NCBI GenBank assembly: GCA_028641055.1
Contig: CM054061.1
Coordinates: 34,715,877-34,779,876 of the forward strand
Length of the DNA: 64,000 nt
DNA from: Alopecurus myosuroides
Taxonomy: Eukaryota; Streptophyta; Magnoliopsida; Poales; Poaceae
Direction of reading: 5' to 3'
The translations under genes were made by a program, and so were the position numbers. Below, in pieces: positions 10,701 to 25,523 of the stretch. Under the pieces are notes generated by a model, which made no database searches, was not told the DNA's origin, and worked only from the letters and a program-made list of their open reading frames with translations. Within the stretch, counting starts at the first letter, position 1, and every line of letters begins with the position of its first letter.

Positions 10701-13700
10701 GCTGCTTGTTTGTGTTAGGGTAGCCCATAGGAACATAAAACAAGTTGGTAGAACCCAACTCTTCGGAAGATTCCCGACGTTTCGTCCGATAAGGGAGTTT
10801 CACCCTATAAGCGCATGTAAACTCACGAGGGAGAAACGGACGCCGGTGAAGCGGGTCACACCCCGGAGTGCAATATTTGCCATCCAAAGACCACAACACA
10901 CATATAATAACATGGTATGCCACCCTCTATCTTGTGTGGGGACCCGGACGCTCCGTAGCCCCCCTCCGGTGAAAACCTAGACCCGCAGGAGAAATACCGG
11001 ACTTATACGGATACACGCGGTAACGGCGTCGAAAGGGGGTAGCATTGTGGAACCAGCTGCTTTTTTGTGTTAGGGTATCCCATAGTAACATAAAACAAGT
11101 TGGTAGAACCCAACTCTTCGGAAGATTCCCGACGTTTCGTCCGATAAGGGAGTTTCACCCTATAAGCGCATGTAAACTCACGAGGGAGAAACGGACGTCG
11201 GTGAAGCGGGTCACACCCCGGAGTGCCATCTTTGCCATCCAAAGACCACAACACACATATAATAACATGGTATGGCACCCTCTATCTTGTGAAAGGTTCC
11301 GGACGCTCCGTAGCCCCCCTCCGGTGAAAACCTAGACCCGCAGGAGAAATACCGGACTTATACGGATACACGCGGTAACGGCGTCGAAAGGGGGTAGCAT
11401 TGTGGAACCAGCTGCTTTTTTGTGTTAGGGTATCCCATAGGAACATAAAACAAGTTGGTAGAACCCAACTCTTCGGAAGATTCCCGACGTTTCGTCCGAT
11501 AAGGGAGTTTCACCCTATAAGCGCATGTAAACTCACGAGGGAGAAACGGACGTCGGTGAAGCGGGTCACACCCCGGAGTGCCATCTTTGCCATCCAAAGA
11601 CCACAACACACATATAATAACATGGTATGGCACCCTCTAGCTTGTGAAAGGTTCCGGACGCTCCGTAGCCCCCCTCCGGTGAAAACCTAGACCCGCAGGA
11701 GAAATACCGGACTTATACGGATACACGCGGTAACGGCGTCGAAAGGGGGTAGCATTGTGGAACCAGCTGCTTTTTTGTGTTAGGGTATCCCATAGGAACA
11801 TAAAACAAGTTGGTAGAACCCAACTCTTCGGAAGATTCCCGACGTTTCGTCCGATAAGGGAGTTTCACCCTATAAGCGCATGTAAACTCACGAGGGAGAA
11901 ACGGACGTCGGTGAAGCGGGTCACACCCCGGAGTGCCATCTTTGCCATCCAAAGACCACAACACACATATAATAACATGGTATGGCACCCTCTAGCTTGT
12001 GAAAGGTTCCGGACGCTCCGTAGCCCCCCTCCGGTGAAAACCTAGACCCGCAGGAGAAATACCGGACTTATACGGATACACGCGGTAACGGCGTCGAAAG
12101 GGGGTAGCATTGTGGAACCAGCTGCTTTTTTGTGTTAGGGTATCCCATAGGAACATAAAACAAGTTGGTAGAACCCAACTCTTCGGAAGATTCCCGACGT
12201 TTCGTCCGATAAGGGAGTTTCACCCTATAAGCGCATGTAAACTCACGAGGGAGAAACGGACGTCGGTGAAGCGGGTCACACCCCGGAGTGCCATCTTTGC
12301 CATCCAAAGACCACAACACACATATAATAACATGGTATGGCACCCTCTAGCTTGTGAAAGGTTCCGGACGCTCCGTAGCCCCCCTCCGGTGAAAACCTAG
12401 ACCCGCAGGAGAAATACCGGACTTATACGGATACACGCGGTAACGGCGTCGAAAGGGGGTAGCATTGTGGAACCAGCTGCTTGTTTGTGTTAGGGTAGCC
12501 CATAGGAACATAAAACAAGTTGGTAGAACCCAACTCTTCGGAAGATTCCCGACGTTTCGTCCGATAAGGGAGTTTCACCCTATAAGCGCATGTAAACTCA
12601 CGAGGGAGAAACGGACGTCGGTGAAGCGGGTCACACCCCGGAGTGCCATCTTTGCCATCCAAAGACCACAACACACATATAATAACATGGTATGGCACCC
12701 TCTAGCTTGTGAAAGGTTCCGGACGCTCCGTAGCCCCCCTCCGGTGAAAACCTAGACCCGCAGGAGAAATACCGGACTTATACGGATACACGCGGTAACG
12801 GCGTCGAAAGGGGGTAGCATTGTGGAACCAGCTGCTTTTTTGTGTTAGGGTATCCCATAGGAACATAAAACAAGTTGGTAGAACCCAACTCTTCGGAAGA
12901 TTCCCGACGTTTCGTCCGATAAGGGAGTTTCACCCTATAAGCGCATGTAAACTCACGAGGGAGAAACGGACGTCGGTGAAGCGGGTCACACCCCGGAGTG
13001 CCATCTTTGCCATCCAAAGACCACAACACACATATAATAACATGGTATGGCACCCTCTAGCTTGTGAAAGGTTCCGGACGCTCCGTAGCCCCCCTCCGGT
13101 GAAAACCTAGACCCGCAGGAGAAATACCGGACTTATACGGATACACGCGGTAACGGCGTCGAAAGGGGGTAGCATTGTGGAACCAGCTGCTTTTTTGTGT
13201 TAGGGTATCCCATAGGAACATAAAACAAGTTGGTAGAACCCAACTCTTCGGAAGATTCCCGACGTTTCGTCCGATAAGGGAGTTTCACCCTATAAGCGCA
13301 TGTAAACTCACGAGGGAGAAACGGACGTCGGTGAAGCGGGTCACACCTCGGAGTGCCATCTTTGCCATCCAAAGACCACAACACACATATAATAACATGG
13401 TATGGCACCCTCTAGCTTGTGAAAGGTTCCGGACGCTCCGTAGCCCCCCTCCGGTGAAAACCTAGACCCGCAGGAGAAATACCGGACTTATACGGATACA
13501 CGCGGTAACGGCGTCGAAAGGGGGTAGCATTGTGGAACCAGCTGCTTTTTTGTGTTAGGGTATCCCATAGGAACATAAAACAAGTTGGTAGAACCCAACT
13601 CTTCGGAAGATTCCCGACGTTTCGTCCGATAAGGGAGTTTCACTCTATAAGCGCATGTAAACTCACGAGGGAGAAACGGACGTCGGTGAAGCGGGTCACA

Positions 13701-14875
13701 CCCCGGAGTGCCATCTTTGCCATCCAAAGACCACAACACACATATAATAACATGGTATGGCACCCTCTAGCTTGTGAAAGGTTCCGGACGCTCCGTAGCC
13801 CCCCTCCGGTGAAAACCTAGACCCGCAGGAGAAATACCGGACTTATACGGATACACGCGGTAACGGCGTCGAAAGGGGGTAGCATTGTGGCACCAGCTGC
13901 TTTTTTGTGTTAGGGTATCCCATAGGAACATAAAACAAGTTGGTAGAACCCAACTCTTCGGAAGATTCCCGACGTTTCGTCCGATAAGGGAGTTTCACCC
14001 TATAAGCGCATGTAAACTCACGAGGGAGAAACGGACGTCGGTGAAGCGGGTCACACCCCGGAGTGCCATCTTTGCCATCCAAAGACCACAACACACATAT
14101 AATAACATGGTATGGCACCCTCTAGCTTGTGAAAGGTTCCGGACGCTCCGTAGCCCCCCTCCGGTGAAAACCTAGACCCGCAGGAGAAATACCGGACTTA
14201 TACGGATACACGCGGTAACGGCGTCGAAAGGGGGTAGCATTGTGGAACCAGCTGCTTTTTTGTGTTAGGGTATCCCATAGGAACATAAAACAAGTTGGTA
14301 GAACCCAACTCTTCGGAAGATTCCCGACGTTTCGTCCGATAAGGGAGTTTCACCCTATAAGCGCATGTAAACTCACGAGGGAGAAACGGACGTCGGTGAA
14401 GCGGGTCACACCCCGGAGTGCCATCTTTGCCATCCAAAGACCACAACACACATATAATAACATGGTATGGCACCCTCTAGCTTGTGAAAGGTTCCGGACG
14501 CTCCGTAGCCCCCCTCCGGTGAAAACCTAGACCCGCAGGAGAAATACCGGACTTATACGGATACACGCGGTAACGGCGTCGAAAGGGGGTAGCATTGTGG
14601 AACCAGCTGCTTTTTTGTGTTAGGGTATCCCATAGGAACATAAAACAAGTTGGTAGAACCCAACTCTTCGGAAGATTCCCGACGTTTCGTCCGATAAGGG
14701 AGTTTCACCCTATAAGCGCATGTAAACTCACGAGGGAGAAACGGAAGTCGGTGAAGCGGGTCACACCCCGGAGTGCCATCTTTGCCATCCAAAGACCACA
14801 ACACACATATAATAACATGGTATGGCACCCTCTAGCTTGTGAAAGGTTCCGGACGCTCCGTAGCCCCCCTCCGGT

Positions 14876-16295
14876 GAAAACCTAGACCCGCAGGAGAAAT
14901 ACCGGACTTATACGGATACACGCGGTAACGGCGTCGAAAGGGGGTAGCATTGTGGAACCAGCTGCTGTTTTGTGTTAGGGTATCCCATAGGAACATAAAA
15001 CAAGTTGGTAGAACCCAACTCTTCGGAAGATTCCCGACGTTTCGTCCGATAAGGGAGTTTCACCCTATAAGCGCATGTAAACTCACGAGGGAGAAACGGA
15101 CGTCGGTGAAGCGGGTCACACCCCGGAGTGCAATCTTTGCCATCCAAAGACCACAACACACATATAATAACATGGTATGGCACCCTCTAGCTTGTGAAAG
15201 GTTCCGGACGCTCCGTAGCCCCCCTCCGGTGAAAACCTAGACCCGCAGGAGAAATACCGGACTTATACGGATACACGCGGTAACGGCGTCGAAAGGGGGT
15301 AGCATTGTGGAACCAGCTGCTTTTTTGTGTTAGGGTATCCCATAGGAACATAAAACAAGTTGGTACAACCCAACTCTTCGGAAGATTCCCGACGTTTCGT
15401 CCGATAAGGGAGTTTCACCCTATAAGCGCATGTAAACTCACGAGGGAGAAACGGACGTCGGTGAAGCGGGTCACACCCCGGAGTGCCATCTTTGCCATCC
15501 AAAGACCACAACACACATATAATAACATGGTATGGAACCCTCTAGCTTGTGAAAGGTTCCGGACGCTCCGTAGCCCCCCTCCGGTGAAAACCTAGACCCG
15601 CTGGAGAAATACCGGACTTATACGGATACACGCGGTAACGGCGTCAAAAGGGGGTAGCATTGTGGAACCAGCTGCTTGTTTGTGTTAGGGTAGCCCATAG
15701 GAACATAAAACAAGTTGGTAGAACCCAACTCTTCGGAAGATTCCCGACGTTTCGTCCGATAAGGGACTTTCACCCTATAAGCGCATGTAAACTCACGAGG
15801 GAGAAACGGACGCCGGTGAAGCGGGTCACACCCCGGAGTGCAATATTTGCCATCCAAAGACCACAACACACATATAATAACATGGTATGCCACCCTCTAT
15901 CTTGTGTGGGGACCCGGACGCTCCGTAGCCCCCCTCCGGTGAAAACCTAGACCCGCAGGAGAAATAACGGACTTATACGGATACACGCGGTAACGGCGTC
16001 GAAAGGGGGTAGCATTGTGGAACCAGCTGCTTGTTTGTGTTAGGGTAGCCCATAGGAACATAAAACAAGTTTGTAGAACCCAACTCTTCGGAAGATTCCC
16101 GACGTTTCGTCCGATAAGGGACTTTCACCCTATAAGCGCATGTAAACTCACGAGGGAGAAACGGACGCCGGTGAAGCGGGTCACACCACGGAGTGCAATA
16201 TTTGCCATCCAAAGACCACAACACACATATAATAACATGGTATGCCACCCTCTAGCTTGTGAAAGGTTCCGGACGCTCCGTAGCCCCCCTCCGGT
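14876..16295. repeat. Four-unit higher-order block, copy 1 (units 21-24)
   Basis: Four consecutive units carry successive marks: CTGCTGTTTTG; GGTACAACCC; a minority-class unit with GTCAAAAG and GGGGACCCGG; and a minority-class unit starting AATAACGG. The same ordered set recurs in units 51-54 and 62-65. Unit 24 also shares CACCACGG with unit 1. Confidence 0.85.
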
Positions 16296-19200
16296 GAAAA
16301 CCTAGACCCGCAGGAGAAATACCGGACTTATACGGATACACGCGGTAACGGCGTCGAAAGGGGGTAGCATTGTGGAACCAGCTGCTTTTTTGTGTTAGGG
16401 TATCCCATAGGAACATAAAACAAGTTGGTAGAACCCAACTCTTCGGAAGATTCCCGACGTTTCGTCCGATAAGGGAGTTTCACCCTATAAGCGCATGTAA
16501 ACTCACGAGGGAGAAACGGACGTCGGTGAAGCGGGTCACACCCCGGAGTGCCATCTTTGCCATCCAAAGACCACAACACACATATAATAACATGGTATGG
16601 CACCCTCTAGCTTGTGAAAGGTTCCGGACGCTCCGTAGCCCCCCTCCGGTGAAAACCTAGACCCGCAGGAGAAATACCGGACTTATACGGATACACGCGG
16701 TAACGGCGTCGAAAGGGGGTAGCATTGTGGAACCAGCTGCTTTTTTGTGTTAGGGTATCCCATAGGAACATAAAACAAGTTGGTAGAACCCAACTCTTCG
16801 GAAGATTCCCGACGTTTCGTCCGATAAGGGAGTTTCACCCTATAAGCGCATGTAAACTCACGAGGGAGAAACGGACGTCGGTGAAGCGGGTCACACCCCG
16901 GAGTGCCATCTTTGCCATCCAAAGACCACAACACACATATAATAACATGGTATGGCACCCTCTAGCTTGTGAAAGGTTCCGGACGCTCCGTAGCCCCCCT
17001 CCGGTGAAAACCTAGACCCGCAGGAGAAATACCGGACTTATACGGATACACGCGGTAACGGCGTCGAAAGGGGGTAGCATTGTGGAACCAGCTGCTTTTT
17101 TGTGTTAGGGTATCCCATAGGAACATAAAACAAGTTGGTACAACCCAACTCTTCGGAAGATTCCCGACGTTTCGTCCGATAAGGGAGTTTCACCCTATAA
17201 GCGCATGTAAACTCACGAGGGAGAAACGGACGTCGGTGAAGCGGGTCACACCCCGGAGTGCCATCTTTGCCATCCAAAGACCACAACACACATATAATAA
17301 CATGGTATGGCACCCTCTAGCTTGTGAAAGGTTCCGGACGCTCCGTAGCCCCCCTCCGGTGAAAACCTAGACCCGCAGGAGAAATACCGGACTTATACGG
17401 ATACACGCGGTAACGGCGTCGAAAGGGGGTAGCATTGTGGAACCAGCTGCTTTTTTGTGTTAGGGTATCCCATAGGAACATAAAACAAGTTGGTAGAACC
17501 CAACTCTTCGGAAGATTCCCGACGTTTCGTCCGATAAGGGAGTTTCACCCTATAAGCGCATGTAAACTCACGAGGGAGAAACGGACGTCGGTGAAGCGGG
17601 TCACACCCCGGAGTGCCATCTTTGCCATCCAAAGACCACAACACACATATAATAACATGGTATGGCACCCTCTAGCTTGTGAAAGGTTCCGGACGCTCCG
17701 TAGCCCCCCTCCGGTGAAAACCTAGACCCGCAGGAGAAATACCGGACTTATACGGATACACGCGGTAACGGCGTCGAAAGGGGGTAGCATTGTGGAACCA
17801 GCTGCTTTTTTGTGTTAGGGTATCCCATAGGAACATAAAACAAGTTGGTAGAACCCAACTCTTCGGAAGATTCCCGACGTTTCGTCCGATAAGGGAGTTT
17901 CACCCTATAAGCGCATGTAAACTCACGAGGGAGAAACGGACGTCGGTGAAGCGGGTCACACCCCGGAGTGCCATCTTTGCCATCCAAAGACCACAACACA
18001 CATATAATAACATGGTATGGCACCCTCTAGCTTGTGAAAGGTTCCGGACGCTCCGTAGCCCCCCTCCGGTGAAAACCTAGACCCGCAGGAGAAATACCGG
18101 ACTTATACGGATACACGCGGTAACGGCGTCGAAAGGGGGTAGCATTGTGGAACCAGCTGCTTTTTTGTGTTAGGGTATCCCATAGGAACATAAAACAGGT
18201 TGGTAGAACCCAACTCTTCGGAAGATTCCCGACGTTTCGTCCGATAAGGGAGTTTCACCCTATAAGCGCATGTAAACTCACGAGGGAGAAACGGACGTCG
18301 GTGAAGCGGGTCACACCCCGGAGTGCCATCTTTGCCATCCAAAGACCACAACACACATATAATAACATGGTATGGCACCCTCTAGCTTGTGAAAGGTTCC
18401 GGACGCTCCGTAGCCCCCCTCCGGTGAAAACCTAGACCCGCAGGAGAAATACCGGACTTATACGGATACACGCGGTAACGGCGTCGAAAGGGGGTAGCAT
18501 TGTGGAACCAGCTGCTTTTTTGTGTTAGGGTATCCCATAGGAACATAAAACAAGTTGGTAGAACCCAACTCTTCGGAAGATTCCCCACGTTTCGTCCGAT
18601 AAGGGAGTTTCACCCTATAAGCGCATGTAAACTCACGAGGGAGAAACGGACGTCGGTGAAGCGGGTCACACCCCGGAGTGCCATCTTTGCCATCCAAAGA
18701 CCACAACACACATATAATAACATGGTATGGCACCCTCTAGCTTGTGAAAGGTTCCGGACGCTCCGTAGCCCCCCTCCGGTGAAAACCTAGACCCGCAGGA
18801 GAAATACCGGACTTATACGGATACACGCGGTAACAGCGTCGAAAGGGGGTAGCATTGTGGAACCAGCTGCTTTTTTGTGTTAGGGTATCCCATAGGAACA
18901 TAAAACAAGTTGGTAGAACCCAACTCTTCGGAAGATTCCCGACGTTTCGTCCGATAAGGGAGTTTCACCCTATAAGCGCATGTAAACTCACGAGGGAGAA
19001 ACGGACGTCGGTGAAGCGGGTCACACCCCGGAGTGCCATCTTTGCCATCCAAATACCACAACACACATATAATAACATGGTATGGCACCCTCTAGCTTGT
19101 GAAAGGTTCCGGACGCTCCGTAGCCCCCCTCCGGTGAAAACCTAGACCCGCAGGAGAAATACCGGACTTATACGGATACACGCGGTAACGGCGTCAAAAG

Positions 19201-22200
19201 GGGGTAGCATTGTGGAACCAGCTGCTTGTTTGTGTTAGGGTAGCCCATAGGAACATAAAACAAGTTGGTAGAACCCAACTCTTCGGAAGATTCCCGACGT
19301 TTCGTCCGATAAGGGACTTTCACCCTATAAGCGCATGTAAACTCACGAGGGAGAAACGGACGCCGGTGAAGCGGGTCACACCCCGGAGTGCAATATTTGC
19401 CATCCAAAGACCACAACACACATATAATAACATGGTATGCCACCCTCTATCTTGTGTGGGGACCCGGACGCTCCGTAGCCCCCCTCCGGTGAAAACCTAG
19501 ACCCGCAGGAGAAATACCGGACTTATACGGATACACGCGGTAACGGCGTCGAAAGGGGGTAGCATTGTGGAACCAGCTGCTTTTTTGTGTTAGGGTATCC
19601 CATAGTAACATAAAACAAGTTGGTAGAACCCAACTCTTCGGAAGATTCCCGACGTTTCGTCCGATAAGGGAGTTTCACCCTATAAGCGCATGTAAACTCA
19701 CGAGGGAGAAACGGACGTCGGTGAAGCGGGTCACACCCCGGAGTGCCATCTTTGCCATCCAAAGACCACAACACACATATAATAACATGGTATGGCACCC
19801 TCTAGCTTGTGAAAGGTTCCGGACGCTCCGTAGCCCCCCTCCGGTGAAAACCTAGACCCGCAGGAGAAATACCGGACTTATACGGATACACGCGGTAACG
19901 GCGTCGAAAGGGGGTAGCATTGTGGAACCAGCTGCTTTTTTGTGTTAGGGTATCCCATAGGAACATAAAACAAGTTGGTAGAACCCAACTCTTCGGAAGA
20001 TTCCCGACGTTTCGTCCGATAAGGGAGTTTCACCCTATAAGCGCATGTAAACTCACGAGGGAGAAACGGACGTCGGTGAAGCGGGTCACACCCCGGAGTG
20101 CCATCTTTGCCATCCAAAGACCACAACACACATATAATAACATGGTATGGCACCCTCTAGCTTGTGAAAGGTTCCGGACGCTCCGTAGCCCCCCTCCGGT
20201 GAAAACCTAGACCCGCAGGAGAAATACCAGACTTATACGGATACACGCGGTAACGGCGTCGAAAGGGGGTAGCATTGTGGAACCAGCTGCTTTTTTGTGT
20301 TAGGGTATCCCATAGGAACATAAAACAAGTTGGTAGAACCCAACTCTTCGGAAGATTCCCGACGTTTCGTCCGATAAGGGAGTTTCACCCTATAAGCGCA
20401 TGTAAACTCACGAGGGAGAAACGGACGTCGGTGAAGCGGGTCACACCCCGGAGTGCCATCTTTGCCATCCAAAGACCACAACACACATATAATAACATGG
20501 TATGGCACCCTCTAGCTTGTGAAAGGTTCCAGACGCTCCGTAGCCCCCCTCCGGTGAAAACCTAGACCCGCAGGAGAAATACCGGACTTATACGGATACA
20601 CGCGGTAACGGCGTCGAAAGGGGGAAGCATTGTGGAACCAGCTGCTTTTTTGTGTTAGGGTATCCCATAGGAACATAAAACAAGTTGGTAGAACCCAACT
20701 CTTCGGAAGATTCCCGACGTTTCGTCCGATAAGGGAGTTTCACCCTATAAGCGCATGTAAACTCACGAGGGAGAAACGGACGTCGGTGAAGCGGGTCACA
20801 CCCCGGAGTGCCATCTTTGCCATCCAAAGACCACAACACACATATAATAACATGGTATGTCACCCTCTAGCTTGTGAAAGGTTCCGGACGCTCCGTAGCC
20901 CCCCTCCGGTGAAAACCTAGACCCGCAGGAGAAATACCGGACTTATACGGATACACGCGGTAACGGCGTCGAAAGGGGGTAGCATTGTGGAACCAGCTGC
21001 TTTTTTGTGTTAGGGTATCCCATAGGAACATAAAACAAGTTGGTAGAACCCAACTCTTCGGAAGATTCCCGACGTTTCGTCCGATAAGGGAGTTTCACCC
21101 TATAAGCGCATGTAAACTCACGAGGGAGAAACGGACGTCGGTGAAGCGGGTCACACCCCGGAGTGCCATCTTTGCCATCCAAACACCACAACACACATAT
21201 AATAACATGGTATGGCACCCTCTAGCTTGTGAAAGGTTCCGGACGCTCCGTAGCCCCCCTCCGGTGAAAACCTAGACCCGCAGGAGAAATACCGGACTTA
21301 TACGGATACACGCGGTAACGGCGTCGAAAGGGGGTAGCATTGTGGAACCAGCTGCTGTTTTGTGTTAAGGTATCCCATAGGAACATAAAACAAGTTGGTA
21401 GAACCCAACTCTTCGGAAGATTCCCGACGTTTCGTCCGATAAGGGAGTTTCACCCTATAAGCGCATGTAAACTCACGAGGGAGAAACGGACGTCGGTGAA
21501 GCGGGTCACACCCCGGAGTGCCATCTTTGCCATCCAAAGACCACAACACACATATAATAACATGGTATGGCACCCTCTAGCTTGTGAAAGGTTCCGGACG
21601 CTCCGTAGCCCCCCTCCGGTGAAAACCTAGACCCGCAGGAGAAATACCAGACTTATACGGATACACGCGGTAACGGCGTCGAAAGGGGGTAGCATTGTGG
21701 AACCAGCTGCTTTTTTGTGTTAGGGTATCCCATAGGAACATAAAACAAGTTGGTAGAACCCAACTCTTCGGAAGATTCCCGACGTTTCGTCCGATAAGGG
21801 AGTTTCACCCTATAAGCGCATGTAAACTCACGAGGGAGAAACGGACGTCGGTGAAGCGGGTCACACCCCGGAGTGCCATCTTTGCCATCCAAAGACCACA
21901 ACACACATATAATAACATGGTATGGCACCCTCTAGCTTGTGAAAGGTTCCGGACGCTCCGTAGCCCCCCTCCGGTGAAAACCTAGACCCGCAGGAGAAAT
22001 ACCGGACTTATACGGATACACGCGGTAACGGCGTCGAAAGGGGGTAGCATTGTGGAACCAGCTGCTTTTTTGTGTTAGGGTATCCCATAGGAACATAAAA
22101 CAAGTTGGTAGAACCCAACTCTTCGGAAGATTCCCGACGTTTCGTCCGATAAGGGAGTTTCACCCTATAAGCGCATGTAAACTCACGAGGGAGAAACGGA

Positions 22201-25200
22201 CGTCGGTGAAGCGGGTCACACCCCGGAGTGCCATCTTTGCCATCCAAAGACCACAACACACATATAATAACATGGTATGGCACCCTCTAGCTTGTGAAAG
22301 GTTCCGGACGCTCCGTAGCCCCCCTCCGGTGAAAACCTAGACCCGCAGGAGAAATACCGGACTTATACGGATACACGCGGTAACGGCGTCGAAAGGGGGT
22401 AGCATTGTGGAACCAGCTGCTTTTTTGTGTTAGGGTATCCCATAGGAACATAAAACAAGTTGGTAGAACCCAACTCTTCGGAAGATTCCCGACGTTTCGT
22501 CCGATAAGGGAGTTTCACCCTATAAGCGCATGTAACTCACGAGGGAGAAACGGACGTCGGTGAAGCGGGTCACACCCCGGAGTGCCATCTTTGCCATCCA
22601 AAGACCACAACACACATATAATAACATGGTATGGCACCCTCTAGCTTGTGAAAGGTTCCGGACGCTCCGTAGCCCCCCTCCGGTGAAAACCTAGACCCGC
22701 AGGAGAAATACCGGACTTATACGGATACACGCGGTAACGGCATCGAAAGGGGGTAGCATTGTGGAACCAGCTGCTTTTTTGTGTTAGGGTATCCCATAGG
22801 AACATAAAACAAGTTGGTAGAACCCAACTCTTCGGAAGATTCCCGACGTTTCGTCCGATAAGGGAGTTTCACCCTATAAGCGCATGTAAACTCACGAGGG
22901 AGAAACGGACGTCGGTGAAGCGGGTCACACCCCGGAGTGCCATCTTTGCCATCCAAAGACCACAACACACATATAATAACATGGTATGGCACCCTCTAGC
23001 TTGTGAAAGGTTCCGGACGCTCCGTAGCCCCCCTCCGGTGAAAACCTAGACCCGCAGGAGAAATACCGGACTTATACGGATACACGCGGTAACGGCGTCG
23101 AAAGGGGGTAGCATTGTGGAACCAGCTGCTTTTTTGTGTTAGGGTATCCCATAGGAACATAAAACAAGTTGTTAGAACCCAACTCTTCGGAAGATTCCCG
23201 ACGTTTCGTCCGATAAGGGAGTTTCACCCTATAAGCGCATGTAAACTCACGAGGGAGAAACGGACGTCGGTGAAGCGGGTCACACCCCGGAGTGCCATCT
23301 TTGCCATCCAAAGACCACAACACACATATAATAACATGGTATGGCACCCTCTAGCTTGTGAAAGGTTCCGGACGCTCCGTAGCCCCCCTCCGGTGAAAAC
23401 CTAGACCCGCAGGAGAAATACCGGACTTATACGGATACACGCGGTAACGGCGTCGAAAGGGGGTAGCATTGTGGAACCAGCTGCTTGTTTGTGTTAGGGT
23501 ATCCCATAGGAACATAAAACAAGTTGGTAGAACCCAACTCTTCGGAAGATTCCCGACGTTTCGTCCGATAAGGGAGTTTCACCCTATAAGCGCATGTAAA
23601 CTCACGAGGGAGAAACGGACGTCGGTGAAGCGGGTCACACCCCGGAGTGCCATCTTTGCCATCCAAAGACCACAACACACATATAATAACATGGTATGGC
23701 ACCCTCTAGCTTGTGAAAGGTTCCGGACGCTCCGTAGCCCCCTCCGGTGAAAACCTAGACCCGCAGGAGAAATACCGGACTTATACGGATACACGCGGTA
23801 ACGGCGTCGAAAGGGGGTAGCATTGTGGAACCAGCTGCTTTTTTGTGTTAGGGTATCCCATAGGAACATAAAACAAGTTGGTAGAACCCAACTCTTCGGA
23901 AGATTCCCGACGTTTCGTCCGATAAGGGAGTTTCACCCTATAAGCGCATGTAAACTCACGAGGGAGAAACGGACGTCGGTGAAGCGGGTCACACCCCGGA
24001 GTGCCATCTTTGCCATCCAAAGACCACAACACACATATAATAACATGGTATGGCACCCTCTAGCTTGTGAAAGGTTCCGGACGCTCCGTAGCCCCCCTCC
24101 GGTGAAAACCTAGACCCGCAGGAGAAATACCGGACTTATACGGATACACGCGGTAACGGCGTCGAAAGGGGGTAGCATTGTGGAACCAGCTGCTTTTTTG
24201 TGTTAGGGTATCCCATAGGAACATAAAACAAGTTGGTAGAACCCAACTCTTCGGAAGATTCCCGACGTTTCGTCCGATAAGGGAGTTTCACTCTATAAGC
24301 GCATGTAAACTCACGAGGGAGAAACGGACGTCGGTGAAGCGGGTCACACCCCGGAGTGCCATCTTTGCCATCCAAAGACCACAACACACATATAATAACA
24401 TGGTATGGCACCCTCTAGCTTGTGAAAGGTTCCGGACGCTCCGTAGCCCCCCTCCGGTGAAAACCTAGACCCGCAGGAGAAATACCGGACTTATACGGAT
24501 ACACGCGGTAACGGCGTCGAAAGGGGGTAGCATTGTGGAACCAGCTGCTGTTTTGTGTTAGGGTATCCCATAGGAACATAAAACAAGTTGGTAGAACCCA
24601 ACTCTTCGGAAGATTCCCGACGTTTCGTCCGATAAGGGAGTTTCACCCTATAAGCGCATGTAAACTCACGAGGGAGAAACGGACGTCGGTGAAGCGGGTC
24701 ACACCCCGGAGTGCCATCTTTGCCATCCAAAGACCACAACACACATATAATAACATGGTATGGCACCCTCTAGCTTGTGAAAGGTTCCGGACGCTCCGTA
24801 GCCCCCCTCCGGTGAAAACCTAGACCCGTAGGAGAAATACCGGACTTATACGGATACACGCGGTAACGGCGTCGAAAGGGGGTAGCATTGTGGAACCAGC
24901 TGCTTTTTTGTGTTAGGGTATCCCATAGGAACATAAAACAAGTTGGTACAACCCAACTCTTCGGAAGATTCCCGACGTTTCGTCCGATAAGGGAGTTTCA
25001 CCCTATAAGCGCATGTAAATTCACGAGGGAGAAACGGACGTCGGTGAAGCGGGTCACACCCCGGAGTGCCATCTTTGCCATCCAAAGACCACAACCCACA
25101 TATAATAACATGGTATGGCACCCTCTAGCTTGTGAAAGGTTCCGGACGCTCCGTAGCCCCCCTCCGGTGAAAACCTAGACCCGCAGGAGAAATACCGGAC

Positions 25201-25523
25201 TTATACGGATACACGCGGTAACGGCGTCGAAAGGGGGTAGCATTGTGGAACCAGCTGCTTTTTTGTGTTAGGGTATCCCATAGGAACATAAAACAAGTTG
25301 GTAGAACCCAACTCTTCGGAAGATTCCCGACGTTTCGTCCGATAAGGGAGTTTCACCCTATAAGCGCATGTAAACTCACGAGGGAGAAACGGACGTCGGT
25401 GAAGCGGGTCACACCCCGGAGTGCCATCTTTGCCATCCAAAGACCACAACACACATATAATAACATGTTATGGCACCCTCTAGCTTGTGAAAGGTTCCGG
25501 ACGCTCCGTAGCCCCCCTCCGGT

